NCBI GenBank assembly: GCA_964445985.1
Contig: CAYUMU010000071.1
Location: 1-35,805 of the forward strand
Length of the DNA stretch: 35,805 bases
Reading direction: 5' to 3'
Source: CAYUMU01 sp964445985
GTDB lineage: Bacteria > Planctomycetota > Planctomycetia > Pirellulales > S012-138
The translations under genes were made by a program, and so were the position numbers. The notes under the pieces are model-generated. The model was given only the letters and a program-made list of their open reading frames with translations, was not told the origin of the DNA and ran no database searches. Positions 17,777 to 25,373 of the stretch are shown piece by piece. Position 1 is the stretch's first letter. Every line of letters begins with the position of its first letter.

Positions 17777-19234
17777 ATGACGGACAGCTTATTGCAACGT
17801 AGCGTGACGACGGCGGTCGCCAGAAATCTGGCGGATACCACCAAGACGTCGCCCAAAATGATGTCGATCACACCGCGGTGGCTGCTCAGCCTGCTGCCGT
17901 GGGTACATATCGAAGGCGGCACCTATCGGGTAAACCGCACCAAGGTCGAACTCAGCAAGGCACGCCGCATAGGCGTGGAGTCCACGGGCGACGGTTTGAG
18001 TATCTCGCCTGACTCACTGCGTAGCGTGCCGCTCTTTTCCCGGGTGTCTGCCGAGGCACTGCGGCGCATGGTAGATCGCATGCAAACCGAATCGATTTCC
18101 CTGGGCAACAACTTGTTGGTGGAAGGCGAGGACTTGCCAAAGTTCTTTGTCATTGCCCAAGGCCAAGTTGAGGTACTCAGCAAAGGTGTTCACGGCAGCA
18201 ATCTGCGGATGGCCTTGCTTGCCGAAGGCGAGTTCTTTGGCGAAACCGATCTCGTGTCGCAGCAGCCGTCGGATGTGACGGTTCGCACGATCACGCCCTG
18301 CGTGTTCCTGACACTCTCCAGCAAAGACCTCGAAGCCGCTTTGGAAGAGATCCCCAGTTTGGCGGACGATTTCCGCAGAGCCATCGACGAGCACTTGGAA
18401 CTGCAATCGACCGTCAATCGTTACGGCGAACGCAATATCGACCTGGTTTCTGGCTTTGCCGAAAACGTGGAGATCCCTGAAACATTCGTGGATTACTCCG
18501 CGTTTCCGCGCGAGTATTCGCTTTCGGCGGTGCAGACGGTGGTGCGGGTGCATACCCGCGTTTCCGATCTGTACAACGGGCCTTACGATCAACTCGAAGA
18601 GCAAATGCGGCTCACGATCGAAGGCATTAAGGAACGCCAGGAATGGGACCTGATCAACAGCAAGAAGTTCGGCCTGTTGCACTCGGTCGATCCGGCCATG
18701 CGAATCAGCACCCGTTACGGCGCGCCCACGCCCGACGATCTCGATGAGTTGCTGGCGTTGGTGTGGAAAAAGCCGGCGTTCTTTCTGGCGCATCCGAAAG
18801 CGATCGCGGCCTTCGAACGGGAATGCACCTGGCGGGGCGTGCCGCCGGTCACCATGCAGCTCTTTGGCGCGCCGGTGATCACCTGGCGCGGCGTGCCACT
18901 GGTGCCTTGCGACAAGCTCGAAGTGAAGAGCCGCTTCCAATCCAATCGCTGGCTGGGCACCACCGATATTCTGCTGCTGCGCGTGGGCGAGGCCGATCAA
19001 GGCGTGGTGGGACTGCACCAGGCCGGCATCCCCGGAGAGATCGCGCCGAGTTTATCCGCTCGGCTGATGGGCTTGGACAGCTTGGGCGTGGCTTCCTACC
19101 TGCTCACGCTCTACTTCTCGTGCGCGGTGCTCACCGACGACGCCCTGGGCGTGCTGGAAAACGTCGAAGTCGGTTACTACCACGATTATCACAGTCGCGA
19201 GGTAAGAGCACACGAATTCGGATCGGGCATCTGA
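17777..19234 (+). CDS. Family 2B encapsulin shell protein, copy 1
   Basis: 485 residues from ATG 17777, which aligns with the start of the second copy (MSDNLLQRSVTT); a TTG at 17756 with overlapping frame is less likely. It belongs to the SrpI-like family 2 encapsulins, HK97-fold proteins that form hollow shells. The N-arm (SLLQRSVTTAVARNLA, then KMMSITPRWLLSLLPWV) is typical. Residues about 83-195 are an inserted cyclic-nucleotide-binding-like domain (LFSRVSAEALRRMV, LLVEGED, FFVIAQGQVEVLSKG, GEFFGETDLV), which makes this family 2B. Residues about 212-475 are the capsid domain. The phosphate-binding cassette reads GEFFGETDLVSQQPSDVTV and lacks the usual arginine. The tail (HSREVRAHEFGSGI) differs from copy 2. 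It probably encloses the downstream cysteine desulfurase. Confidence 0.93.
   Translation: MTDSLLQRSVTTAVARNLADTTKTSPKMMSITPRWLLSLLPWVHIEGGTYRVNRTKVELSKARRIGVESTGDGLSISPDSLRSVPLFSRVSAEALRRMVDRMQTESISLGNNLLVEGEDLPKFFVIAQGQVEVLSKGVHGSNLRMALLAEGEFFGETDLVSQQPSDVTVRTITPCVFLTLSSKDLEAALEEIPSLADDFRRAIDEHLELQSTVNRYGERNIDLVSGFAENVEIPETFVDYSAFPREYSLSAVQTVVRVHTRVSDLYNGPYDQLEEQMRLTIEGIKERQEWDLINSKKFGLLHSVDPAMRISTRYGAPTPDDLDELLALVWKKPAFFLAHPKAIAAFERECTWRGVPPVTMQLFGAPVITWRGVPLVPCDKLEVKSRFQSNRWLGTTDILLLRVGEADQGVVGLHQAGIPGEIAPSLSARLMGLDSLGVASYLLTLYFSCAVLTDDALGVLENVEVGYYHDYHSREVRAHEFGSGI
18410..19161 (+). repeat. 752-bp identical repeat, unit 1
   Basis: Every base from 18410 to 19161 matches 19917-20668 when read side by side (offset 1507). 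The unit encodes the capsid domain of encapsulin copy 1. Mismatches appear at once on both sides: 18409 G against C, 19162 C against T. The upstream halves of the two genes differ at many positions. Recent gene conversion or partial duplication explains this best. Confidence 0.93.
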
Positions 19235-19283
19235 AGCGAATAGCATCACTACGGAAACACTTCAGTCTAGAGAGAAATGGAAC

Positions 19284-20723
19284 ATGTCGGACAATCTGCT
19301 ACAGCGAAGCGTGACGACTTCGGTTGCCAGGAACCTGGCGAACACGACCAAGACCTCGCCCAAGATGATGTCGATCACTCCGCGCTGGCTGCTCAGCCTG
19401 TTGCCGTGGGTGCAAGTCGACGGCGGGACCTATCGGGTCAACCGCACCAAGGTGGAGCTGAGCAAAGCCAAACGAATCGGCGTTGACATTCGCAACGGCG
19501 CGGCGACATTCCCCTCCGATTCGTTGCGAAATGTGCCGCTATTCTCAGGCTTGCCCGAAGCGATCGTGTCTCGCATGGCCAATCGCTTTAAGACCGAAGA
19601 AGTTTCGTTGGGCAACGAGCTCTTGGTGGAAGGCGAGGATCGCAACAAGTTTTTCATCATTGCCCAAGGGCAAGTTGAGGTACTCAGCAAAGGCGTTCAC
19701 GGCAGCAATCTACGAATCGCCTTGCTGACCGAAGGTGAGTTCTTCGGCGAGATCGACCTGGTTTCCGAAAAGCCGTCGGACGTGACGGTGCGCACCATCA
19801 CACCCTGCGTGCTGCTCACCTTGTCACGCAAAGAGTTGGAAACCATTCTCGGCGAACTGCCCAATCTGGGCGAAGACTTCCAGAAGGCGATCGATGAGCA
19901 CCTGGAACTCCGCTCCACCGTCAATCGTTACGGCGAACGCAATATCGACCTGGTTTCTGGCTTTGCCGAAAACGTGGAGATCCCTGAAACATTCGTGGAT
20001 TACTCCGCGTTTCCGCGCGAGTATTCGCTTTCGGCGGTGCAGACGGTGGTGCGGGTGCATACCCGCGTTTCCGATCTGTACAACGGGCCTTACGATCAAC
20101 TCGAAGAGCAAATGCGGCTCACGATCGAAGGCATTAAGGAACGCCAGGAATGGGACCTGATCAACAGCAAGAAGTTCGGCCTGTTGCACTCGGTCGATCC
20201 GGCCATGCGAATCAGCACCCGTTACGGCGCGCCCACGCCCGACGATCTCGATGAGTTGCTGGCGTTGGTGTGGAAAAAGCCGGCGTTCTTTCTGGCGCAT
20301 CCGAAAGCGATCGCGGCCTTCGAACGGGAATGCACCTGGCGGGGCGTGCCGCCGGTCACCATGCAGCTCTTTGGCGCGCCGGTGATCACCTGGCGCGGCG
20401 TGCCACTGGTGCCTTGCGACAAGCTCGAAGTGAAGAGCCGCTTCCAATCCAATCGCTGGCTGGGCACCACCGATATTCTGCTGCTGCGCGTGGGCGAGGC
20501 CGATCAAGGCGTGGTGGGACTGCACCAGGCCGGCATCCCCGGAGAGATCGCGCCGAGTTTATCCGCTCGGCTGATGGGCTTGGACAGCTTGGGCGTGGCT
20601 TCCTACCTGCTCACGCTCTACTTCTCGTGCGCGGTGCTCACCGACGACGCCCTGGGCGTGCTGGAAAATGTCGAAGTCGGTTACTACCACGACTACGATC
20701 ATCGGCCAACGAAGGTCAAATAG
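19284..20723 (+). CDS. Family 2B encapsulin shell protein, copy 2
   Basis: 479 residues from ATG 19284, 49 bases after copy 1 stops, same operon. The order of domains is the same: N-arm (MSDNLLQRSVTTSVARNLA), inserted cyclic-nucleotide-binding-like domain (LFSGLPEAIVSRMANRF, LLVEGEDRNKFFIIAQGQVE, GEFFGEIDLVSEKPSDVTV) and capsid domain. The inserted domain differs clearly from copy 1, whereas the capsid domain is identical at DNA level over 752 bases. The short tail DHRPTKVK is different too. Two shell proteins that share a capsid domain but display different nucleotide-binding-like domains could form a mixed shell. The ribosome-binding site is weak. The desulfurase gene follows by 35 bases. 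Confidence 0.93.
   Translation: MSDNLLQRSVTTSVARNLANTTKTSPKMMSITPRWLLSLLPWVQVDGGTYRVNRTKVELSKAKRIGVDIRNGAATFPSDSLRNVPLFSGLPEAIVSRMANRFKTEEVSLGNELLVEGEDRNKFFIIAQGQVEVLSKGVHGSNLRIALLTEGEFFGEIDLVSEKPSDVTVRTITPCVLLTLSRKELETILGELPNLGEDFQKAIDEHLELRSTVNRYGERNIDLVSGFAENVEIPETFVDYSAFPREYSLSAVQTVVRVHTRVSDLYNGPYDQLEEQMRLTIEGIKERQEWDLINSKKFGLLHSVDPAMRISTRYGAPTPDDLDELLALVWKKPAFFLAHPKAIAAFERECTWRGVPPVTMQLFGAPVITWRGVPLVPCDKLEVKSRFQSNRWLGTTDILLLRVGEADQGVVGLHQAGIPGEIAPSLSARLMGLDSLGVASYLLTLYFSCAVLTDDALGVLENVEVGYYHDYDHRPTKVK
19917..20668 (+). repeat. 752-bp identical repeat, unit 2
   Basis: Second unit of the direct repeat described for 18410-19161; it covers the capsid domain of encapsulin copy 2 and ends six codons before the tails diverge. 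Direct repeats of this length in tandem could recombine to delete one shell gene or swap the inserted domains. Confidence 0.93.
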
Positions 20724-20758
20724 CGTTCCCATCGGCGACACGAACCGGAGTTTCGACT

Positions 20759-22468
20759 GTGGATGAGATCACCCCCGATTTGATTGCGCAAATGGCCTCG
20801 CGCATTTACAACGACCAGCCGCTTACGGCGGATGCCATGCCGGTTAGCCTGCCGCCGGCACAGGCAATTCCCGCGGTTCCCGCCGCAAGTTCCGTCAGCC
20901 CTACCGAACTGAGCGCGGGCAAGATTCCACCGACGCCCACTCAGCCCTATATTCCTTGGCAGTCCCAGGCCGAATCGTTCCCAGTCAAAACCGAATCGCT
21001 GCCCCCTGGCGTTTCTGGCTTGCCTGGGTTGAACGTGCCTGGCCCCGTTTCCGCGTTCGCGGGTTCTCAGGGTGCTTCAACCTTGCCCACGCGGCCAGAG
21101 ATGCGCCCCAACTCGGCGCCGGGACTGGGCGAGTTCGTGGCGAAGGTTCGTCAGAACCATTTTTCGGGTCAAGATCAGCGCATTGGCGATTTTGAGCAAA
21201 ACTTGCGTGACCGCTTATCTCGCGGCAGGTCCACGGCCACGTTTGGCTCCCGACCGTTCGATGTCGCCGCCATCCGCAAAGACTTTCCCATTCTTCATCA
21301 ATCGATTCACGGCAAGCCGCTGGCCTGGTTCGACAACGCCGCCACCACGCAAAAACCTCAATGCGTCATCGACGCAATCTCTCGCTTTTACGAGCACGAT
21401 AATTCCAACATCCATCGCGGGGCTCATACCTTGGCCGCGCGCTCGACCGATGCCTACGAAGAAGCTCGCAAGAAGGTCCAATCTTTCTTGGGAGCCGGCA
21501 ATCTCAACGAAATCGTCTTCGTGCGCGGCACCACCGAGGGCATTAACCTGGTGGCCCAAACCTACGGACGGAAGTTCTTGCAACCGGGCGACGAAATCGT
21601 GCTTTCCACCTTGGAGCATCATGCCAACATTGTGCCCTGGCAAATGATCGCCAAAGAGAAACAGGCCGTGCTGCGCGTGATTCCGGTGAATGACCGCGGC
21701 GAGGTCATGCTGGAAGAATATCAGAAACTGCTCGGGCCGCGCACTAAAGTAGTCGCGTTAACCCAGGCTTCGAACAGCCTGGGCACCATTTTGCCGGTCG
21801 AAGAAATGACCCAGATGGCCAAGCGGTATGGGGCGCGCGTGCTGATCGATGGAGCCCAGTCCGTCGCGCATCTTCCCGTCAACCTTCAATCGCTCGGCGC
21901 GGACTTCTTTGTCTTTTCCGGGCACAAGATTTTTGGCCCCACGGGTATCGGCGCTGTCTATATCAAAGAAGAATTGCACGACCTCCTGCCGCCTTGGCAG
22001 GGCGGCGGCAATATGATTCGCAATGTTAGCTTCGAAGAAACGACCTATTCCGAAGCGCCTGCCCGATTTGAGGCCGGCACGCCAAACGTTGCCGACGCCG
22101 TGGGCTTGAAGGCGGCCCTCGACTATGTCGAAAGGCTAGGGTTGGCCAACATCGGAGCTTACGAGCACCAGCTTCTGGAATACGCGACCGAGGGGCTTGC
22201 AGGCATTTCGGGCCTGCGTTTAATCGGATCCGCGCGTCAGAAAGTGGGGGTCCTCTCCTTCGTGCTTCCCAATCGCCGCACGGAGGATGTCGGCCGCTTG
22301 CTCGACCAGGAAGGGATCGCGGTTCGCGCGGGCCACCACTGTGCCCAGCCCTCGCTACGACGATTTGGCGTCGAATCAACAGTTCGCCCGTCTCTCTCGC
22401 TCTACAATACCAAAGATGAGGTGGATCGCCTTGTCGATGCGGTAAGACGCATTCAATGGATGCCCTAG
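20759..22468 (+). CDS. sufS-like: SufS-type cysteine desulfurase, predicted encapsulin cargo
   Basis: 569 residues from GTG 20759, chosen because GGAG sits eight bases upstream and the product then starts cleanly (VDEITPDLIAQMASRIYNDQ); open frame further upstream only runs antiparallel in frame through the encapsulin gene. Residues 1-165 are Pro/Ser/Ala-rich and look disordered, with short ordered motifs (ITPDLIAQMASRIYN; LGEFVAKVRQNHF), the form of cargo-loading region found on family 2 encapsulin desulfurases. Residues 166-569 are a full group II desulfurase: FDNAATTQKP, HHANIVPW, DGAQSVAH, PLP lysine K390 in SGHKIFGPTG, and catalytic Cys528 in VRAGHHCAQP. It removes sulfur from cysteine as a persulfide. 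Next to two shell genes, packaging inside the shell is strongly suggested. Confidence 0.94.
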   Translation: MDEITPDLIAQMASRIYNDQPLTADAMPVSLPPAQAIPAVPAASSVSPTELSAGKIPPTPTQPYIPWQSQAESFPVKTESLPPGVSGLPGLNVPGPVSAFAGSQGASTLPTRPEMRPNSAPGLGEFVAKVRQNHFSGQDQRIGDFEQNLRDRLSRGRSTATFGSRPFDVAAIRKDFPILHQSIHGKPLAWFDNAATTQKPQCVIDAISRFYEHDNSNIHRGAHTLAARSTDAYEEARKKVQSFLGAGNLNEIVFVRGTTEGINLVAQTYGRKFLQPGDEIVLSTLEHHANIVPWQMIAKEKQAVLRVIPVNDRGEVMLEEYQKLLGPRTKVVALTQASNSLGTILPVEEMTQMAKRYGARVLIDGAQSVAHLPVNLQSLGADFFVFSGHKIFGPTGIGAVYIKEELHDLLPPWQGGGNMIRNVSFEETTYSEAPARFEAGTPNVADAVGLKAALDYVERLGLANIGAYEHQLLEYATEGLAGISGLRLIGSARQKVGVLSFVLPNRRTEDVGRLLDQEGIAVRAGHHCAQPSLRRFGVESTVRPSLSLYNTKDEVDRLVDAVRRIQWMP

Positions 22469-22886
22469 GGGGGGGCGAGGCGCTAGTGTGGATTGCCGAC
22501 CGAAGCGGGCCGAATGTTGATTTCATTGCCGTGGCGACTGGATGGTGAAGGGAAGGCGGCGTGAAGTTTTGGGTCGAGTGGCGCGGCGGTAAGTCGCCTG
22601 CTCCCTCACGCTGGGGGGCATGACTCGTGGCCCGGCGAATTATCCTGGCGGCGGCGGGATGGTCGGCGAGGTGCGATTTACGGGAAAAAGCCATAAAATT
22701 CCGCAATTCGCCGTTCGTGGGGAGAAGAATCGGGGGGATTCCTTGCCAGCATGGACTCACTGGTCCACAATACCGATGGGGAAAACTTGCGCACCCCTGG
22801 TCCGCATGCGGTTCGCGACCTGCCCCCCCTCCTTCCCTGCCTTGCCCCCCGCAGCCATCCTTCCTCCTCAATCGATGGAGTACTAC
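22469..22886. other. Intergenic, no gene recognised
   Basis: 418 bases between the desulfurase stop and the peroxidase start. Open frame in phase with the peroxidase extends back to 22620 but encodes no signal peptide or domain before residue MLRLF. I see no convincing terminator or promoter. Confidence 0.4.
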
Positions 22887-23897
22887 ATGCTACGTCTGTT
22901 TGTTTGTTGCACTTTGACTCTCTTTGGGTTTGCCGGCATTGCCGCGGCCGAAGAGCCGTTCGAGCTGCGCTACCCTGCTGGCATGCCCAAGATGCGGATT
23001 CCCGCCGACAACCCTTTGACGAAGGCCAAGGTGGAGCTCGGCAAGCAGCTCTTCTTTGATCCGCGGTTGAGCCGCGACAACACCATTAGCTGCTCCAGCT
23101 GCCACGATCCCGAGAAGGGCTGGTCCAACGGCGAGCGCTTCGCCACCGGCGTGCGTGGTCAGGTGGGTGGACGGAGCGCTCCCACGATTTTGAATTCCGG
23201 TTACTTCTACTTCCAGTTTTGGGATGGCCGCGCCAACCATGTGGAAGGCCAGGCTCTGGGGCCCATTCAGAACCCCATTGAAATGGATCTCACGCTGGAG
23301 GAAGTCACCGAGAAGCTGAACAAGATTCCGGGCTACAAAAAGCAGTTTCAAGCCGTGTTTGGGTCGGACGCCACGCCTGATGGCGTTTCCAAGGCGATCG
23401 CTGCCTTTGAGCGCACGGTCATTTCGGGCAATGCTCCGTACGATCGCTACAAGGCGGGCGATAAAACGGCGCTGTCGGCGGAGGCCAAACGCGGCATGGA
23501 TTTGTTTTTTGGCAAGGCACACTGCAGCGCTTGCCACAGCGGGCCGCATTTTAGCGACGGGGCCTTCCACAATATTGGCGTGGGAATCGATGCGAATGAG
23601 CCCGATGTGGGCCGGCTTGCCCATAGCAAACTGGGTGGCGACCGCGGCGCCTTCAAGACTCCCACGCTCCGCGAGATCGCGCGCACCGCGCCTTATATGC
23701 ACGATGGCAGCGAAAAGACCCTGCACGACGTGATCGCCTACTACAACCGGGGCGGCACGGCGAATGAACACTTGGACGAAGAAATCTTCAAGCTCGACCT
23801 CAACAAGCAGGAGATTGACGACCTGGTGAAGTTCCTGGAAGAGGGTCTTACGAGCGAAGAGTATCCGCTGGTCAAGGCGCCCCAACTGCCTGAGTAG
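22887..23897 (+). CDS. Di-haem cytochrome c peroxidase (MauG/CcpA family)
   Basis: 336 residues from ATG 22887, with TGGAG six bases upstream; an ATG at 22875 is the alternative. An N-terminal signal peptide (MLRLFVCCTLTLFGFAGIAAA) sends it out of the cytoplasm. Two haem c attachment motifs are present, CSSCH (69-73) and CSACH (213-217), with the family motifs LGKQLFFDPRLS, FWDGRANHVEGQALGP and RTAPYMHDGS, the latter carrying the likely methionine ligand. Enzymes of this family reduce hydrogen peroxide to water with electrons from small cytochromes, or oxidise other substrates. The exact substrate cannot be told from sequence. Length fits the family. Confidence 0.95.
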   Translation: MLRLFVCCTLTLFGFAGIAAAEEPFELRYPAGMPKMRIPADNPLTKAKVELGKQLFFDPRLSRDNTISCSSCHDPEKGWSNGERFATGVRGQVGGRSAPTILNSGYFYFQFWDGRANHVEGQALGPIQNPIEMDLTLEEVTEKLNKIPGYKKQFQAVFGSDATPDGVSKAIAAFERTVISGNAPYDRYKAGDKTALSAEAKRGMDLFFGKAHCSACHSGPHFSDGAFHNIGVGIDANEPDVGRLAHSKLGGDRGAFKTPTLREIARTAPYMHDGSEKTLHDVIAYYNRGGTANEHLDEEIFKLDLNKQEIDDLVKFLEEGLTSEEYPLVKAPQLPE

Positions 23898-23980
23898 GAA
23901 GCCTGGCGACGCGACGCTGAACACAAAAACGGCGGATCGATCGTTTCGGCTTTGGTTGTCGTCGAACGTCTCTTCTCGGG

Positions 23981-24030
23981 CGCTGGATCCCCGCCCTCGT
24001 CTTCACGAGGGCAGGCTCTTCGCGGGGATG
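23981..24030. repeat. REP-like palindrome between convergent genes
   Basis: Outer stem ATCCCC (23987-23992) / GGGGAT (24024-24029) encloses a perfect 8-bp hairpin GCCCTCGT / ACGAGGGC (23993-24000 with 24005-24012) with a CTTC loop. The sequence resembles the dispersed palindromes with GGATCCCCGCC and GCGGGGATGACG arms that occur in many bacterial genomes. It lies between two convergent genes and may end both transcripts. Confidence 0.55.
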
Positions 24031-24074
24031 ACGTGGGATGATGGGATGTCGAAAATGACGGGTGGCCGGGGATC

Positions 24075-25049
24075 TTAAGCACTGTTGAGGGCGTCGAGCG
24101 GCTTGGCCAGCCGTTTTCGGTAGACGGTTCCGCGGTTGACTTCGCGAAAACCGAGTTTTTTGAGCAGGCCTTGGATGGGTTGGTTGGTCGCTCGGCAGAG
24201 GGCCGATACGCTTTGGAAGCCGCTGCCGTGGAGGTGCTTGAGGGCCTCGGAGAGGAGGAACGTGCCCCAACCCAGCCGGCGCGCCTCGGGCTCGGCCGTA
24301 ATGTGCACCAAGCCGGCGCCGGCGTTCCGGCCACGGTAATTGGGCTCGTGATACCAAAACAAGGCCTGAACCTGAGATGGTCCGCCGCCCTTGGGGGCCA
24401 ACTCGAAAAGAACTCGTTCCATGACGCCAAACCGGCTGGCTTCCCACCAATCGTTGGGCACGGGATCGTAATTGTAGCTGACTTCAACACCGCGGCGGAC
24501 CTGCAACAGCTTGCGATCCACCGGTTGCCGGAACCGCGATAGATCCAGTTCGAGCACGCAGGTTTCGAACTGCGCCTTGAAGCCCATGGCCTGGCAGAAT
24601 TCTACCGCGGGCGATGTATTCAGAATGCCAGGGCAAAGGCTTGGCCCATACAAACCGGTGTAGAACGGCGAGAGGCGTCCCCACTCTCCCAGTTGGATGG
24701 TGGTGACTCCTTTGGCGGCCAGGAACTGTTCGGCGCGTTGGAACAACTGCTTGCCAATTCCCTGGCGACGGCGAGCAGGATCGACCACGAGCATGCTGAT
24801 CACACCCCGCTCGTGGCAGAGCGCGGTTCGTTCTTTATTGAGCCCCAGGCCGGCGTGGGCAAAGCCGCAAATCTGGCCGTCTTGCTCGGCCACGATCAGG
24901 CCGGCGTGATCGAAATACCGTTTGGAAAACACGAGGTCTTCCATCAGCGAGGGGTTCATTCCCCGGCAGAGGCCCGTTTCGGGCTCACTCTTTTGCCAAA
25001 GCGCGGCCAGTTGAGGCGGATCGGCGTTATGAAAGGTGCGGAAGTCCAT
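24075..25049 (-). CDS. Tandem GNAT N-acetyltransferase
   Basis: 324 residues with two GNAT domains. The first (about 1-155) has the acetyl-CoA loop in VISMLVVDPARRRQGIGKQL (the R/Q-x-x-G-x-G/A pattern RRRQGIGK). The second (about 165-324) has LVHITAEPEARRLGWGTFLL (RRLGWG) and ends with FREVNRGTVYRKRL. The N-terminus matches the family start (MDFRTFHNADPPQLAALW). GNATs move acetyl from acetyl-CoA to amines or protein side chains; the substrate here is unknown. The gene ends next to the REP-like palindrome, convergent with the peroxidase. Confidence 0.9.
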   Translation of the reverse strand: MDFRTFHNADPPQLAALWQKSEPETGLCRGMNPSLMEDLVFSKRYFDHAGLIVAEQDGQICGFAHAGLGLNKERTALCHERGVISMLVVDPARRRQGIGKQLFQRAEQFLAAKGVTTIQLGEWGRLSPFYTGLYGPSLCPGILNTSPAVEFCQAMGFKAQFETCVLELDLSRFRQPVDRKLLQVRRGVEVSYNYDPVPNDWWEASRFGVMERVLFELAPKGGGPSQVQALFWYHEPNYRGRNAGAGLVHITAEPEARRLGWGTFLLSEALKHLHGSGFQSVSALCRATNQPIQGLLKKLGFREVNRGTVYRKRLAKPLDALNSA

Positions 25050-25373
25050 TGCTATCAGGCATCAGGCGCCATGGCGGTAGGTTCATTTCAAACATAGCGG
25101 GCAGACGTCCACGCGCTAAGGGGGGGACAACCGCGGGGCACGCGGCGGAGCATGCTCCGTTGTTTGCGAACTTTCAGGAACTTTTATGAAGTGCTTTGCC
25201 CGCCATCTTTATTATGGAACGCGAGACAAGGTGGCAGGCTTGCTCACGCGGGGGGCGCTACGATTTGGCAGGGGGATCCGCCCTGGCAGATGCTGGCGCG
25301 CCGCCCCCAGCCGAGGGCGGGCTCGTGGGGGTGCATGGAGTCTTGGAAAGTATGGGCGTGCGCGTACTGCGAA
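25050..25373. other. Intergenic, no gene recognised
   Basis: 324 bases between the GNAT start and the end of the DUF1501 gene. It contains a perfect 12-base palindrome (GGAGCATGCTCC) near 25148 and a run of Gs near 25120. I see no coding frame that stands up. Confidence 0.35.

Noticed and set aside
20270..20758. N-terminal extension of the desulfurase into the encapsulin gene
   Set aside because: These codons are an out-of-frame reading of the shell gene; the same peptide also occurs out of frame in copy 1. GTG 20759 has a proper ribosome-binding site.
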